DNA from: Parabacteroides sp900760525
Lineage (GTDB): Bacteria > Bacteroidota > Bacteroidia > Bacteroidales > Tannerellaceae
DNA length: 64,000 nt
Assembly (NCBI RefSeq): GCF_049860805.1
Contig: NZ_CP187555.1
Coordinates: forward strand, 744,001-808,000
Direction: 5' to 3'
Shown here: positions 8,949-17,503 of the stretch, one piece after another
Numbering within the stretch: position 1 is the stretch's first letter
Layout: the number at the start of each line of letters is the position of its first letter
Translations under genes and position numbers: made by a program
Notes under the pieces: generated by a model
Databases searched by the model: none
What the model was told of the DNA's origin: nothing
The model's input: only the letters and a program-made list of their open reading frames with translations

Positions 8949-9827
8949 ATGAAGAAATTTTTAAGTATGCTTTTGATAGCGGTAGGACTTGTGTCTTGTG
9001 GAGATGATGATAAGCCGTATGTTCCCGAGTTGAATAAGCTAACGAACGTCACCTGTACAAAAAACGGAAATACTTTCTTTAATGCGGATATTACGTACGA
9101 TCAGGACAAACAAATCAACCGGATTGTGCTGAATATGGGTGGAAACCAATATACCGATAATTATATAATAGTAGACAAGACGATTTCCGTGAGCGGTGTG
9201 AAGATGGATAACGGCTCTTTGACAAATCCCTTTGTTCATACGGTTTATAAGTTGAGCGGGAATATAATTGCCACAAAGGAGGAAAAGTCTGAAAATAAGT
9301 ATATGAGTAACGCTGTATATACGGCAACGGAAAGTAGTTATACTTACAACTCCAACTGGTTGAAATCGGTTTCGCAGATTATCCGGTGGCCGAACGAGAA
9401 CGGTTCGGGATATCAGACAAGAGAATTGGGTGAGGTGGACCGTTATTCATGGGAAAATGGAAACATAGTACATTACGCTTACTTGCCTCAGAAAGAGATC
9501 ACGTACGAGTACGACTCGCAACTGCGTCCGGATAACTTCCCTTTCCGGGTTGTAAACTCATTCCAGCCGGTCGGCTTCGACATGATTTCCCCAATCAACC
9601 TGATGTATGGGAAGATGAATCTGAATCTGCCGACCCGCGCTTATTGGTATTATGTCTCCGAAGCAACGGATATCTGTGCCGAATACACATTCCGCTATAC
9701 ATTGACCGGCGATTATATCACAGGCATGACGGTTGAAGAAAAGATCAACCCTGTGAATGGCGCTACTGCGGAAAATAACACGTATGAATATACGTTTATC
9801 TATAATTTCGTGGTAGAGCAGAAGTAA
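8949..9827 (+). CDS. Surface or periplasmic lipoprotein, probably DUF4595-like
   Basis: A 292-residue protein with a signal peptide ending in the lipobox GLVSC, followed by the acidic residues GDDD. That pattern resembles the lipoprotein export signal of Bacteroidota, which places such proteins on the cell surface. The mature part is rich in alternating beta-type segments with repeated aromatic pairs (YTYNSNWLKSV, YEYDSQLRP, YEYTFIYNF), as in the RHS/YD-like beta proteins called DUF4595. No catalytic motif is visible. It has its own promoter, is divergent from the GH3 gene, and converges on trmD with only seven bases between the stop codons. Confidence 0.75.
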   Translation: MKKFLSMLLIAVGLVSCGDDDKPYVPELNKLTNVTCTKNGNTFFNADITYDQDKQINRIVLNMGGNQYTDNYIIVDKTISVSGVKMDNGSLTNPFVHTVYKLSGNIIATKEEKSENKYMSNAVYTATESSYTYNSNWLKSVSQIIRWPNENGSGYQTRELGEVDRYSWENGNIVHYAYLPQKEITYEYDSQLRPDNFPFRVVNSFQPVGFDMISPINLMYGKMNLNLPTRAYWYYVSEATDICAEYTFRYTLTGDYITGMTVEEKINPVNGATAENNTYEYTFIYNFVVEQK

Positions 9828-9834
9828 AAACGAT

Positions 9835-10509
9835 CTACTTCAATAAATCGGGGCGTAGCCGGGCAGTCCGTTCCTGAGCCTGCCCGAGGCGCCATTCTTC
9901 AATCTTGCGTTGATGTCCGGACAAAAGGACTTCGGGCACTTTCCAACCGTTATAATCGGCCGGCCGTGTATAGACCGGAGGGGCCAGCAAGTCATCCTGG
10001 AACGAGTCGGAGAGGGCGCTTTGTTCGTCGCCGATCGCTCCGGGAATAAGGCGTACGACCGCATCCGTAATGATGGCGGCAGCCAGTTCACCTCCTGTCA
10101 GGACATAATCGCCGACGGATATTTCCTTTGTTATCAGATGTTCGCGGATGCGGTAGTCAATTCCTTTATAATGCCCGCAAAGGATAATCAGATTGTCCAG
10201 CATCGACATACTGTTTGCCATCGGCTGGTTGAAAGTTTCCCCATCCGGCGATGTGTAAATTACTTCATCATACTCCCTTTCGCTTTTCAAAGCCGAGATG
10301 GCCCGGTCGATGGGTTCGATCTGCATCACCATGCCGGCTTCGCCCCCGAAAGGATAATCGTCTACACGCCGCCATTTGTTGGTTGTGTAATCCCGCAGAT
10401 TATGTAAATGTATTTCTGCCAAACCTTTGTCTTGTGCCCGTTTCACAATGGAGCAGTTTACCATTCCCTCGATCATCTCAGGAAGTACGGTCAGTATATC
10501 TATGCGCAT
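9835..10509 (-). CDS. trmD: tRNA (guanine-N1-)-methyltransferase
   Basis: Methylates N1 of G37 in tRNAs that carry a G at position 36, using S-adenosylmethionine, which prevents frameshifting. The 224-residue protein has the SPOUT knot signatures IILCGHYKGIDYRI and EISVGDYVLTGGELAA, plus VDDYPFGGEAGMVM near residue 50. Length is normal for bacterial TrmD. It stands alone rather than in the rpsP-rimM-trmD-rplS arrangement of many bacteria. A promoter box lies 26 bases upstream. Confidence 0.96.
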   Translation of the reverse strand: MRIDILTVLPEMIEGMVNCSIVKRAQDKGLAEIHLHNLRDYTTNKWRRVDDYPFGGEAGMVMQIEPIDRAISALKSEREYDEVIYTSPDGETFNQPMANSMSMLDNLIILCGHYKGIDYRIREHLITKEISVGDYVLTGGELAAAIITDAVVRLIPGAIGDEQSALSDSFQDDLLAPPVYTRPADYNGWKVPEVLLSGHQRKIEEWRLGQAQERTARLRPDLLK

Positions 10510-10534
10510 AAAATTATATTTCAGATTTGTGGTG

Positions 10535-10542
10535 CAAAGGTA
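10535..10542 (-). promoter_or_regulatory. -7 promoter box of trmD
   Basis: The minus strand reads TACCTTTG, a full match to TAnnTTTG, 26 bases upstream of the trmD ATG. Confidence 0.65.
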
Positions 10543-10567
10543 GGAGATTTATAGTAGTCCGCAAAAT

Positions 10568-10605
10568 ATAAAGTGCGGGCATTCTTTGAATTGAATACCC
10601 GCACT
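10568..10605 (-). terminator. Terminator of the methyltransferase gene
   Basis: AGTGCGGG (10572-10579) pairs with CCCGCACT (10598-10605), extended inward by ATTC/GAAT. On the minus strand the hairpin is followed by TTATATTTT. It lies about 50 bases beyond the methyltransferase stop and upstream of trmD. Confidence 0.75.
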
Positions 10606-10656
10606 GTTTGAATAGAGGTTAATTTCAACTATTTCTACAGGTGAATCGGAAATAAA

Positions 10657-11436
10657 TCACTGCTTGGTCTTTTTTGCGATGAAGAATGTATAACCGTAGA
10701 ATTCTTTATACTTGCGATATAGGACTTCTTCAGAAGATTGAAGTGCGCTGAATTCTTCGGCAGTTTTATTCCCGGCATATTTACTAAGAAAGATCTTTTG
10801 GGCTGCAATCTTTGGAGCAAAGTAATGCTCTGTCCAGCAATTTTCAGGCAGAATGAATGTGGCAACCGGCAAATATCCTGCTTTGTATATCTTGGCAACC
10901 TGATTGGGAATCGTATCTATTTCAGGATATGCATCTACCCAGAAATCGTTGATTTCCTTAGGACGTTCGTCTGTAAACCACGAACTTTCGGAAACGGCGA
11001 TATATCCACCTGTTTTCAAATACTTACGCCATTCTTTCAGTCCACGTTCAAAGCCGATATTATAAATAGCACCTTCCGACCAGATCAGATCAAACTCTTC
11101 CTTCTGAAAAGGAAGGTTATCCATTGAGCCGACGATACCTTTAACCCTGTCTTGCAACCCAAGCTGTTTCGCATTGCGGTTGAAGATATCAATAAAGCCG
11201 GGGAAGAGGTCGAGGCCGGTAATCTGTCCTAATGTATGCTTTGCTAATACCATTGTTTGACCGCCTGTCCCGCAGCCGATGTCGGCGATAAGGGATTTGT
11301 CGGTTAGATTATCTATAAAGCTCAATGCTTTCAGCGTCACTTCAGGACTTCCGGGACCTTGCCGTTCCATATTGGAAAAGAAGTCGCAGATTAAATTCAG
11401 TTCGAAATCGTGAATAGTTTTATTTTCGTTACTCAT
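10657..11436 (-). CDS. Class I SAM-dependent methyltransferase
   Basis: A 259-residue cytoplasmic protein with a Rossmann-type SAM-binding motif LIADIGCGTGGQTMVLA, then the acidic loop GLDLFPGFIDIF and DLIWSEGAIYNIGFERGL, as in the small-molecule methyltransferases of the UbiE/Methyltransf_11 type. The substrate cannot be told. The start is placed at MSNENKTIHDFELN rather than 19 codons upstream, because the family normally begins here and the upstream codons look non-coding. A strong terminator follows, so it appears to be monocistronic. Confidence 0.85.
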   Translation of the reverse strand: MSNENKTIHDFELNLICDFFSNMERQGPGSPEVTLKALSFIDNLTDKSLIADIGCGTGGQTMVLAKHTLGQITGLDLFPGFIDIFNRNAKQLGLQDRVKGIVGSMDNLPFQKEEFDLIWSEGAIYNIGFERGLKEWRKYLKTGGYIAVSESSWFTDERPKEINDFWVDAYPEIDTIPNQVAKIYKAGYLPVATFILPENCWTEHYFAPKIAAQKIFLSKYAGNKTAEEFSALQSSEEVLYRKYKEFYGYTFFIAKKTKQ

Positions 11437-11665
11437 TGTCTTAATGTATTTTGTGTACACGGAAAGCATAACAATGCCTTCATCATTGTACATCGATTAA
11501 ACTTGAATTATAATAATAGAAAATCACCCTCGAAAAGGTATTATCCGAGAGCTAACGAGAGGACAATCTGTATCGGAAGAAACAGATTGTTTACAAAACC
11601 AAATCCGATTTAAATGTCTTTGTCATGTCGCAAAGATACAAAAGTTATTGAATATAATTTCGCCG

Positions 11666-11731
11666 GCATGGAATTTTTCTTTCATGCCCATGGAATTTTA
11701 GTTTCACGGGCATGGAACTTTATTTTCATTT
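11666..11731. repeat. Palindromic array, period 22 bp (three units), same family as 45962-46049
   Basis: Three units, each built around CATGGAATTTTAGTTTC with small changes, repeat every 22 bp. CATGGAA and TTTCATG are near-perfect inverted arms around six bases. The same unit is found inside the inositol-lipid cluster. Confidence 0.8.
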
Positions 11732-11763
11732 TGCTATTGCCCCATATTTTAAATAATTATTTG

Positions 11764-11771
11764 TATTTTTG
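11764..11771 (+). promoter_or_regulatory. -7 promoter box of pheT
   Basis: TATTTTTG matches TAnnTTTG, 58 bases before the pheT ATG. The predicted leader contains a GGGCC/GGCCC hairpin. Confidence 0.6.
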
Positions 11772-11829
11772 CCCGTCAATTTGGCGTGGGCCGGATGGCC
11801 CGTCTCTTTACTGAATAAATTTTAAAGCG

Positions 11830-14292
11830 ATGAATATATCTTACAATTGGCTGAAAGATTATCTTGATTTTGATTTACAGCCTGATGAAGTAGCAGCAGC
11901 ACTTACCTCTATCGGTTTGGAAACCGGCGGAGTAGAAGAAGTTCAAACTATTAAAGGCGGATTGGAAGGGCTTGTCATCGGTGAAGTTCTTACTTGCGAA
12001 GAACACCCGAACTCCGACCACCTTCATATTACAACCGTGAATGTAGGCGGCGCAGAACCCCTGCAGATTGTTTGCGGCGCACCGAATGTGGCTGCCGGGC
12101 AGAAAGTGGTTGTTGCTGTAAACGGTACTAAATTGTATGATGGCGACGAATGTTTTACGATCAAGCGCTCCAAAATCCGTGGCGTTGAATCGAACGGTAT
12201 GATCTGCGCTGAAGACGAAATCGGTATCGGAACGGATCATGCAGGTATCATCGTGCTGCCGGCTGATGCGGTAGTCGGTACCCCGGCCAAAGAATATTAT
12301 AATGTAAAGAGCGACTACGTGCTGGAAGTCGATATCACGCCGAACCGCGTGGATGCCACTTCCCATTTCGGCGTAGCCCGCGACTTGGCTGCTTACCTGA
12401 AACAGAACGGTAAGCCTGCCAACCTGAAACGTCCGAGCGTGGACGCTTTCAAGATCGATGATGAAACTCCGGCTATCGAAGTAGTCGTTGAAAATACGGA
12501 AGCATGCCTGCGCTATTCAGGAATTACGATCAAAGGCGTAACCGTAAAGGAAAGTCCTGAATGGTTGCAGAATCGTTTGAAGGTGATCGGCTTGCGTCCT
12601 ATTAACAATGTAGTGGATATCACAAACTATATCCTGCATGGCGTAGGACAACCTTTGCACTCTTTTGATGCCGATAAGATCAAAGGTGATAAAGTCGTGG
12701 TACGCTCAGCAACAGAAGGTTCTAAATTCGTGACACTCGATGGCGTCGAACGTACGTTGACTAATCGCGACCTGATGATCTGCAATGTAGAAGAGCCGAT
12801 GTGTATCGCCGGCGTATTCGGCGGACTCGATTCCGGCGTGACGGAACAGACGAAGAATGTCTTTTTGGAATCTGCAACTTTCCATCCGACCTGGATTCGT
12901 AAGACAGCCCGTCGTTTCGGTCTGAACACGGATGCTTCTTTCCGCTATGAACGCGGTCTGGATCCGAATCAGACGGTCGAAGTAATGAAGCGTGCCGCCT
13001 TGTTGATTCAGGAAGTGGCAGGCGGAACGATTACGGGCGCTATCCAGGATATCTATCCGGCTCCTGCTGCTCCCTATCGCGTGGAACTGACTTACGGGAA
13101 GGTCAATACGTTGATCGGTAAGGTGATTCCGGTTGAAACCGTTAAGAGTATCCTGGAAAGCTTGGAAATGAAGATCGTTTCTGAAACGGCTGAAGGTTTG
13201 GTGATCGATGTGCCCGTATATCGTATAGATGTGCAACGCGATGTCGACGTGATCGAAGATATCCTCCGTATTTACGGATATAATAATGTGGAGTTCAGCG
13301 ACAACGTGAAGTCAAATCTGAGCTATCAGACTTCGACCGACCGCAGTTATAAATTGCAGAACCTGATTTCCGAACAGCTTTGCGGCTGTGGTTTCAATGA
13401 GATTCTGAATAACTCGTTGACCCGCTCGGCTTACTATGATAATCTCTCCACTTATCCGGTTTCCCACTGTGTGATGCTGATGAATCCGTTGAGTGCCGAT
13501 CTGAATTGTATGCGCCAGACGTTATTGTTCGGTGGTTTGGAAAGTGTTGAACATAATGCGAAACGTAAGAACGGTAATATCCGTTTCTTCGAATTCGGTA
13601 ACTGCTACGATTACAATGTCGATCATAAGAAAGAAGGTGAAACGCTGGCCGAATTTTCGGAAGATTACCGTCTGGGCTTGTGGGTGAGCGGTAGCCGTGT
13701 GGATAACAGTTGGGCGCATCCGGATGAAAAATCTTCCGTATACGAGTTGAAAGCGTATGTGGAAAATATTCTGGTCCGTCTCGGTGTAAACCTGCAGAAG
13801 GTTATCTTCGGTAATCTGGCTAATGATATTTATTCGGCAGGTCTGAGCATTACGACTTCATCCGGCCGCCAGTTGGGTACGATGGGTATTGTCAGTCCGA
13901 AGCTCTGTAAGGATATGGATATCGACACGGATGTCTACTATGCTGAACTTTCCTGGACGTTGTTGATGAAGGAAGTCAAGAAGAGCAAGGTTACTTTCTC
14001 TGAAATCTCCAAGTTCCCGGCTGTAAAACGCGACCTCGCCTTGTTGCTGGATAAGACGGTTCAATTTGCGGAAATTGAAAAGATCGCAACGGATAGCGAA
14101 CGTAAACTGTTGAAAGATGTTGCTTTGTTCGATGTATACGAAGGAAAGAATCTGCCGGCAGGAAAGAAGTCATACGCTGTCAGCTTCTATTTGCAGGATG
14201 AAGGAAAGACTTTGAATGATAAGCAGATCGATGCTATCATGAAAAAGATCCAGACAAACCTGGAACAGAAGTTAGGCGCACAATTGAGATAA
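11830..14292 (+). CDS. pheT: Phenylalanine--tRNA ligase beta subunit
   Basis: Large subunit of the heterotetrameric enzyme that charges tRNA-Phe. The 820-residue protein shows the expected order: N-terminal EMAP/tRNA-binding domain (ISYNWLKDYL; HPNSDHLHITTVNVG), B3/B4 editing domain (RPINNVVDITNYILHGVGQPLHSFD), B5 domain, catalytic-like core and a C-terminal anticodon-binding FDX-ACB domain (FSEISKFPAVKRDLALLLD). Length is normal. pheS is not adjacent, as is common in Bacteroidota. The YebC-family gene follows after 45 AT-rich bases with no terminator, so the two may be co-transcribed. Confidence 0.97.
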   Translation: MNISYNWLKDYLDFDLQPDEVAAALTSIGLETGGVEEVQTIKGGLEGLVIGEVLTCEEHPNSDHLHITTVNVGGAEPLQIVCGAPNVAAGQKVVVAVNGTKLYDGDECFTIKRSKIRGVESNGMICAEDEIGIGTDHAGIIVLPADAVVGTPAKEYYNVKSDYVLEVDITPNRVDATSHFGVARDLAAYLKQNGKPANLKRPSVDAFKIDDETPAIEVVVENTEACLRYSGITIKGVTVKESPEWLQNRLKVIGLRPINNVVDITNYILHGVGQPLHSFDADKIKGDKVVVRSATEGSKFVTLDGVERTLTNRDLMICNVEEPMCIAGVFGGLDSGVTEQTKNVFLESATFHPTWIRKTARRFGLNTDASFRYERGLDPNQTVEVMKRAALLIQEVAGGTITGAIQDIYPAPAAPYRVELTYGKVNTLIGKVIPVETVKSILESLEMKIVSETAEGLVIDVPVYRIDVQRDVDVIEDILRIYGYNNVEFSDNVKSNLSYQTSTDRSYKLQNLISEQLCGCGFNEILNNSLTRSAYYDNLSTYPVSHCVMLMNPLSADLNCMRQTLLFGGLESVEHNAKRKNGNIRFFEFGNCYDYNVDHKKEGETLAEFSEDYRLGLWVSGSRVDNSWAHPDEKSSVYELKAYVENILVRLGVNLQKVIFGNLANDIYSAGLSITTSSGRQLGTMGIVSPKLCKDMDIDTDVYYAELSWTLLMKEVKKSKVTFSEISKFPAVKRDLALLLDKTVQFAEIEKIATDSERKLLKDVALFDVYEGKNLPAGKKSYAVSFYLQDEGKTLNDKQIDAIMKKIQTNLEQKLGAQLR

Positions 14293-14337
14293 ATTGAAAA
14301 TTAAGAATTAAAAATTAAAAAATAAAGATCATAAATC

Positions 14338-15072
14338 ATGGGAAGAGCGTTTGAGTTTCGCAAGGCGAGAAAGTTTAAGCGTTGGGGCAATATGGCCCGT
14401 GTATTTACTAAGTTAGGTAAAGAAATTACGATAGCCGCAAAAGCCGGTGGTCCGGATCCTGAGAACAACCCTCATTTGCGTGCATTGATGCAGAATGCCA
14501 AGAAAGAGAACATGCCGAAGGAGAATGTGGAACGTGCTATCAAACGTGCTGTTGAAAAGGATTTCTCCGGTTATAAGGAGATGAACTACGAAGGATACGG
14601 CCCTCACGGTATTGCTATTTTTGTTGAGACGGCAACTGACAATACAACCCGTACGGTTGCAAACGTTCGTAGCTATTTCAACAAACACGGCGGTTCGCTC
14701 GGTACGAGCGGCAGCCTCGAATTCCTGTTCGACCATAAGTGCGTATTCCATATTGCTAAAAAAGAAGGTATCTCACTGGAAGACCTGGAATTGGAATTGA
14801 TCGATTATGGTGTGGACGAATTAGACGAAGACGAAGACGAAGTCGTAATCTACGGCGAATTTGCACAGAACTCCGCCATCCAGAAATACCTCGAAGAAAA
14901 CGGTTTCGAGATTACAAGTAGCGAATTTGTCCGCATACCGAACGATCTGAAAGACGTAACAGCCGAACAGCGTGAAGCAATCGAAAAATTGATTGAAAAG
15001 CTGGAAGAAGACGACGACGTTCAGAACGTGTTCCACAATATGAAGGAAGATGAAAGTGAAGACGAAGAATAA
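14338..15072 (+). CDS. YebC/PmpR-family DNA-binding regulator or translation factor
   Basis: A 244-residue member of the YebC/TACO1 family. MGRAFEFRKARKFKRWGNMARVFTKLGKEI is the usual basic N-terminus and GGPDPENNPHLRALMQNAKKENMPKENVERAIKRA the family signature. Members have been described as transcriptional regulators, and some as factors that help ribosomes translate proline-rich stretches; which applies here is unknown. The C-terminus is strongly acidic (EDDDVQNVFHNMKEDESEDEE). It lies immediately downstream of pheT and ends at a strong terminator. Confidence 0.93.
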   Translation: MGRAFEFRKARKFKRWGNMARVFTKLGKEITIAAKAGGPDPENNPHLRALMQNAKKENMPKENVERAIKRAVEKDFSGYKEMNYEGYGPHGIAIFVETATDNTTRTVANVRSYFNKHGGSLGTSGSLEFLFDHKCVFHIAKKEGISLEDLELELIDYGVDELDEDEDEVVIYGEFAQNSAIQKYLEENGFEITSSEFVRIPNDLKDVTAEQREAIEKLIEKLEEDDDVQNVFHNMKEDESEDEE

Positions 15073-15105
15073 GCAACCCGTCTTTCGCTTACTATAAGGC
15101 GCAGG

Positions 15106-15146
15106 GAAACGCAGATAGATTTTAAATTTGTCTGCGTTTCTTTTTT
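15106..15146. terminator. Terminator after the YebC gene
   Basis: GAAACGCAGA (15106-15115) pairs with TCTGCGTTTC (15131-15140), followed by six T. The convergent gene stops inside the T tract, at 15146. Confidence 0.85.
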
Positions 15147-16207
15147 CAGGCTTTCAGCTTTACGATGAAAACGACCGGGTTGTCGCCGGCCTTACGGTCC
15201 GGAAATGATTGTTTGACCTCTTCGCTGCTTTTAGAATAGCAATAGGAATTGCTGTATACGTCCATTGCCTGTAACTCAGGGATTCGCCCGGTCCCGTAGA
15301 AATTATCATCCAGTCCGCCTTGTACATTATAAGCATGATTTTCCCTGCGGTCATAACAGAATGTGTAGCATTTGTCTTCTGCATTCGGGTTGTAGTGTGT
15401 CGAAACCAGAAAACGGCTACCGATGCGTAAGGGAAGGATAGAGGAATAATCGTCTGTAATATTTAGTTTGTTCTGGCTGATCAGATAGAGCGTGTCCTGT
15501 AGAAGCAGGTCCGGCTGGAGAGAAGGGGCCAGGACATATACCTGTCTGTTGGCTACAGCCACCTCCGGTTCCAGCATATGGCCGATCGTAAGGCGTCCCA
15601 GTTCGGCAGCCGCCAGCTTGCGAGCCTCCACTGGATGGAAAGTCGTATCGAATTTATACAACCATTGCTCCACGCACAATTGATTATTGTATTCTTCTCT
15701 CGGAATCGTTCTGTCGACCGTTGTCCAGATATGATTATCATAATAGGCAAGTTTGCCTAACGACCGGCATAAATGGTTTTCCGACAGGTTGATCTTGCCT
15801 AAGAATTCTCCTTCGTAATTATAATAGTGTACGTTCTGCCGGTCATCGGTAACGATCAACTGTTGGTGAACAGGGTCGATTACATAATCGGATATCAGGA
15901 TATTATTTTTGTAAGACGGGTGGCTATAAGTGATCTGGTTGATAAATTTGCCGGAACAGTTGAAGTGGTACAACTGCCCGTTGCTAAGTAAAAACAGGTT
16001 ATCCCTGTCACGTTTGATCAGCTTGGCATGACTGAGTATGCATCGTGTGTTTGTTTCCAGAGGGATCGCAATCACTTCGTCTGCCACGTCCGATAGGGAA
16101 CCGGTGACGGAACATTTTACCGGGGCTTCCCGGGTTACCAGTTCATAGCCTTCTTTGGCATAAGTAACCAGTAAAATGAGCAATAGTATGCTGAAGGTTC
16201 GTTTCAT
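15146..16207 (-). CDS. 6-bladed beta-propeller protein (BF3164/DUF4934 type)
   Basis: A 353-residue exported protein with an N-terminal hydrophobic signal (FSILLLILLVTYA). The start of the mature part (DEVIAIPLETNTRCILSHAKLIKRD) and the repeated blade-like segments (NGQLYHFNCSGKFINQITYSHPS; RQNVHYYNYEGEFLGKINLS) match the 6-bladed propeller lipoproteins that are abundant in Bacteroidota. There is no cysteine at the expected lipobox, so it may be soluble in the periplasm. Function is unknown; the family is thought to bind ligands or act as sensors. It converges on the YebC gene and shares its terminator. Confidence 0.75.
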   Translation of the reverse strand: MKRTFSILLLILLVTYAKEGYELVTREAPVKCSVTGSLSDVADEVIAIPLETNTRCILSHAKLIKRDRDNLFLLSNGQLYHFNCSGKFINQITYSHPSYKNNILISDYVIDPVHQQLIVTDDRQNVHYYNYEGEFLGKINLSENHLCRSLGKLAYYDNHIWTTVDRTIPREEYNNQLCVEQWLYKFDTTFHPVEARKLAAAELGRLTIGHMLEPEVAVANRQVYVLAPSLQPDLLLQDTLYLISQNKLNITDDYSSILPLRIGSRFLVSTHYNPNAEDKCYTFCYDRRENHAYNVQGGLDDNFYGTGRIPELQAMDVYSNSYCYSKSSEEVKQSFPDRKAGDNPVVFIVKLKA

Positions 16208-16357
16208 AAAATCATGTTTAAAGCATTTTAAGTAATAACGTTCTGTTATGTGATTTATTGAATATACGGATTCCTATTTTATCGTAAGAAACAAACGGAT
16301 AAGCCTAAATACCCGAATTTCAGGAATGAAATATAAGGTCGGGTAAATATTTTTAGA

Positions 16358-16365
16358 TACTTTTG
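16358..16365 (+). promoter_or_regulatory. -7 promoter box of the 16414 lipoprotein operon
   Basis: TACTTTTG matches TAnnTTTG. It overlaps the upstream extension of the open frame, which supports the internal start at 16414. Confidence 0.65.
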
Positions 16366-16413
16366 CGATCGATTAGACTTTATTTTAAAATAAATACTTT
16401 AGAGTTTTTCATA

Positions 16414-17472
16414 ATGAAAGGTAAAATTTTATTTCAATCTTTAGTGCTATGCTTGTGTTGTGTGGGAACTTCATGTGTGGATAGCAAGTACGACTTATCG
16501 GACATCGATACCGACGATCTGGTAGTGGGGGACGAGTGGGTTGCCCCGTTGGGCACAGGTGCTATCACTGTCGATGATGTGATTAAAGTGTATAAGGTAC
16601 CATCTGTCAAAATAGATGCGGACGGTAGTTATGTGGCACGTTATGAAGGAACATTGCAGGCTCGAAAGAATGATTTGCGGGCCGATGAAGGTTTTGAGGT
16701 TGTGGCTTCCAGCATAATTTCTTTGCAGGATCTGAAAGGGCTGTTCGACGAAAGTTTCAAGTTGAGTCTGGCAGATCCGCATTTATTGTTGGAAAGCGGT
16801 TTGAAGGAAGGAACATTGGATTGCCGTATGGATATTAAAGGCAAACCGGCCTCACCGGTTTCTTTCTTTACATTTTCACCGGCGACGCAGAATATATGGA
16901 TAGGGCCGGAGGCTTCTTCTGTTGCAGCCGGATTTACGTTCTGCCAGAATGAAGAATTGCCGGATGCGATAAAAGATGTTCCCGAAACCTTGGAACTCCA
17001 TTTATGGGGAAACCGGGCACAGGCGGCTCAACTTCCTGCGGGTGCATTATCGAATATCCGTTACCGTTTCGAAGCTCCTCTGGCTCCGGCTGTCGATTTT
17101 GAAGCCGTGACGACGGAGCATGTCAAGGATGCTTTCGACGAGTCGTTTGTCGATTACATATTCTCGGGCGGTACGGCAACCATCTATGGCACAGTAACCA
17201 ATGAAATGCCTTTTGACCTGACGATCGAAATGCTTATCCTTGATGAGTCTGGTAGCCAATTGGATATATCTTTTCCTTTGCAGGATGTAAAAGGAGCGAG
17301 CGGAGATGTCTCTTTCGAAATTACTTCCGAAAATATGCCTAAGATGGCAACAGCCCGCAACATTGATTTCAAAATGCATCTGAAAGGTCGTGAGAAACCG
17401 GAAACCTTGAAGGATGGTCAGACGATCTCGATGAAATTAAAGTTGAAGAAAGCAGGAGGCATTTCTATTTAA
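16414..17472 (+). CDS. Lipoprotein of unknown function, paired with a DUF5723 barrel
   Basis: A 352-residue lipoprotein with a signal peptide and lipobox GTSC, then VDSKYDLSDIDTDDLVVGDEW. The rest is beta-rich, with no catalytic motif visible. The open frame continues 17 codons upstream, but a promoter box sits there, so the ATG at 16414 is chosen. It is followed after 31 bases by an outer-membrane-type protein, and the two probably form an operon. Function is not known; the family resemblance (DUF4621-like) is a guess. Confidence 0.7.
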   Translation: MKGKILFQSLVLCLCCVGTSCVDSKYDLSDIDTDDLVVGDEWVAPLGTGAITVDDVIKVYKVPSVKIDADGSYVARYEGTLQARKNDLRADEGFEVVASSIISLQDLKGLFDESFKLSLADPHLLLESGLKEGTLDCRMDIKGKPASPVSFFTFSPATQNIWIGPEASSVAAGFTFCQNEELPDAIKDVPETLELHLWGNRAQAAQLPAGALSNIRYRFEAPLAPAVDFEAVTTEHVKDAFDESFVDYIFSGGTATIYGTVTNEMPFDLTIEMLILDESGSQLDISFPLQDVKGASGDVSFEITSENMPKMATARNIDFKMHLKGREKPETLKDGQTISMKLKLKKAGGISI

Positions 17473-17503
17473 TCGATTTACCAATCTATTTTGTGCTAAG
17501 AAA

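Larger units (their letters stand above)
11437..11829. other. Divergent intergenic region between the methyltransferase gene and pheT
   Basis: No gene is seen. It carries a three-unit 22-bp repeat (11666-11731), the pheT promoter box (11764-11771) and a short GGGCC/GGCCC hairpin (near 11788-11801) that would lie in the pheT leader. Confidence 0.7.
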
